This document shows positions 5,692 to 5,765 of a stretch of 5,765 bases of DNA, piece after piece. The stretch is from the NCBI GenBank assembly GCA_937934705.1, contig CALGYY010000288.1, positions 1 through 5,765 of the forward strand, read 5' to 3'. Positions within the stretch are counted from its first letter, which is position 1. Each line of letters starts with the position of its first letter. The notes below the pieces were generated by a model. It worked only from the letters and a program-made list of their open reading frames with translations, was not told the DNA's origin and searched no databases. This DNA comes from an uncultured Bacteroidota bacterium. Its GTDB lineage: Bacteria; Bacteroidota; Bacteroidia; Bacteroidales; CAIWKO01. A program made the translations under genes and the position numbers.

Positions 5692-5765
5692 GCCTGAACA
5701 AGCATGAGGGTGTGATTGATTCCCATGAAGTGATTGCAAATCAGTATCCTCTTCGGTTTCCCCGG
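5685..5765 (-). CDS. C-terminal end of a probable beta-ketoacyl synthase (26 codons, partial)
   Basis: The minus strand from the right edge is open in one frame and ends at TGA (5687-5685), giving a tail that reads PGKPKRILICNHFMGIN and then HTLMLVQAC. The block CNHFMGINHTLMLV resembles the terminal strand motif of beta-ketoacyl-ACP synthases (NSFGFGGTNGTLIF in FabF-like enzymes): Asn-x-Phe, a glycine, then Asn-x-Thr-Leu and hydrophobics, but two residues shorter. The stop overlaps the deacetylase start by 7 bp, typical of an operon, so this is a real gene end and not a chance frame. A ketosynthase fits the dehydratase and LolA-like genes downstream. The identification rests on a short segment and is tentative; active-site residues lie outside the window. 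Confidence 0.45.
   Translation of the reverse strand, partial: PGKPKRILICNHFMGINHTLMLVQAC

Noticed and set aside
5692..5739. TTG start at 5739 for the deacetylase
   Set aside because: TTG is a rare start, the added residues are hydrophilic and unlike the family, and the region codes for the preceding gene in another frame, whose TGA overlaps the ATG at 5691.

Overview
The window most likely comes from a Bacteroidota chromosome (inference). Three things point there. A near-consensus Bacteroidota promoter (TAnnTTTG -7 box) sits in front of the glutathione peroxidase gene. A large secreted repeat protein has the N-terminal domain and PKD/Ig-like repeats typical of surface adhesins in this phylum. 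Start codons lack Shine-Dalgarno sequences and are preceded by A/T-rich leaders. No rRNA, tRNA, CRISPR array, insertion sequence or integrase is visible.

Layout. Positions 1-1777 (minus) hold the first 592 codons of a giant secreted adhesin-like protein whose C-terminus lies beyond the left edge. Just upstream on the same strand (1815-2213) is a small secreted protein of unknown function, probably cotranscribed with it. A 236-bp A/T-rich divergent intergenic region (2214-2449) carries the promoter of the only plus-strand gene, an exported glutathione peroxidase (2450-2998). That gene converges on, and overlaps by 14 bp, the 3' end of cysQ (2985-3830, minus).

From cysQ to the right edge there is a tightly packed minus-strand gene train. 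In transcription order it holds: the last 26 codons of a probable beta-ketoacyl synthase (5685-5765), a membrane-anchored NodB-type polysaccharide deacetylase (4912-5691), a LolA-like periplasmic carrier (4202-4858), a FabZ-like hot-dog dehydratase (3844-4224) and CysQ (2985-3830). Overlaps of 7 and 23 bp and gaps of 53 and 13 bp suggest one operon.

How the genes may work together (inference): ketosynthase, hot-dog dehydratase, LolA-like carrier and deacetylase resemble the flexirubin/aryl-polyene type of lipid gene cluster of Bacteroidota, in which an acyl-carrier-protein-bound polyene or lipid is made and moved to the outer membrane. CysQ at the operon end could clear the 3',5'-ADP released when carrier proteins receive phosphopantetheine. 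The window shows only the tail of this cluster, so the product cannot be read from it. The most interesting points are the Glu-to-Gln change at the expected dehydratase active site, the unknown secreted protein paired with the adhesin, and the cluster identity itself.
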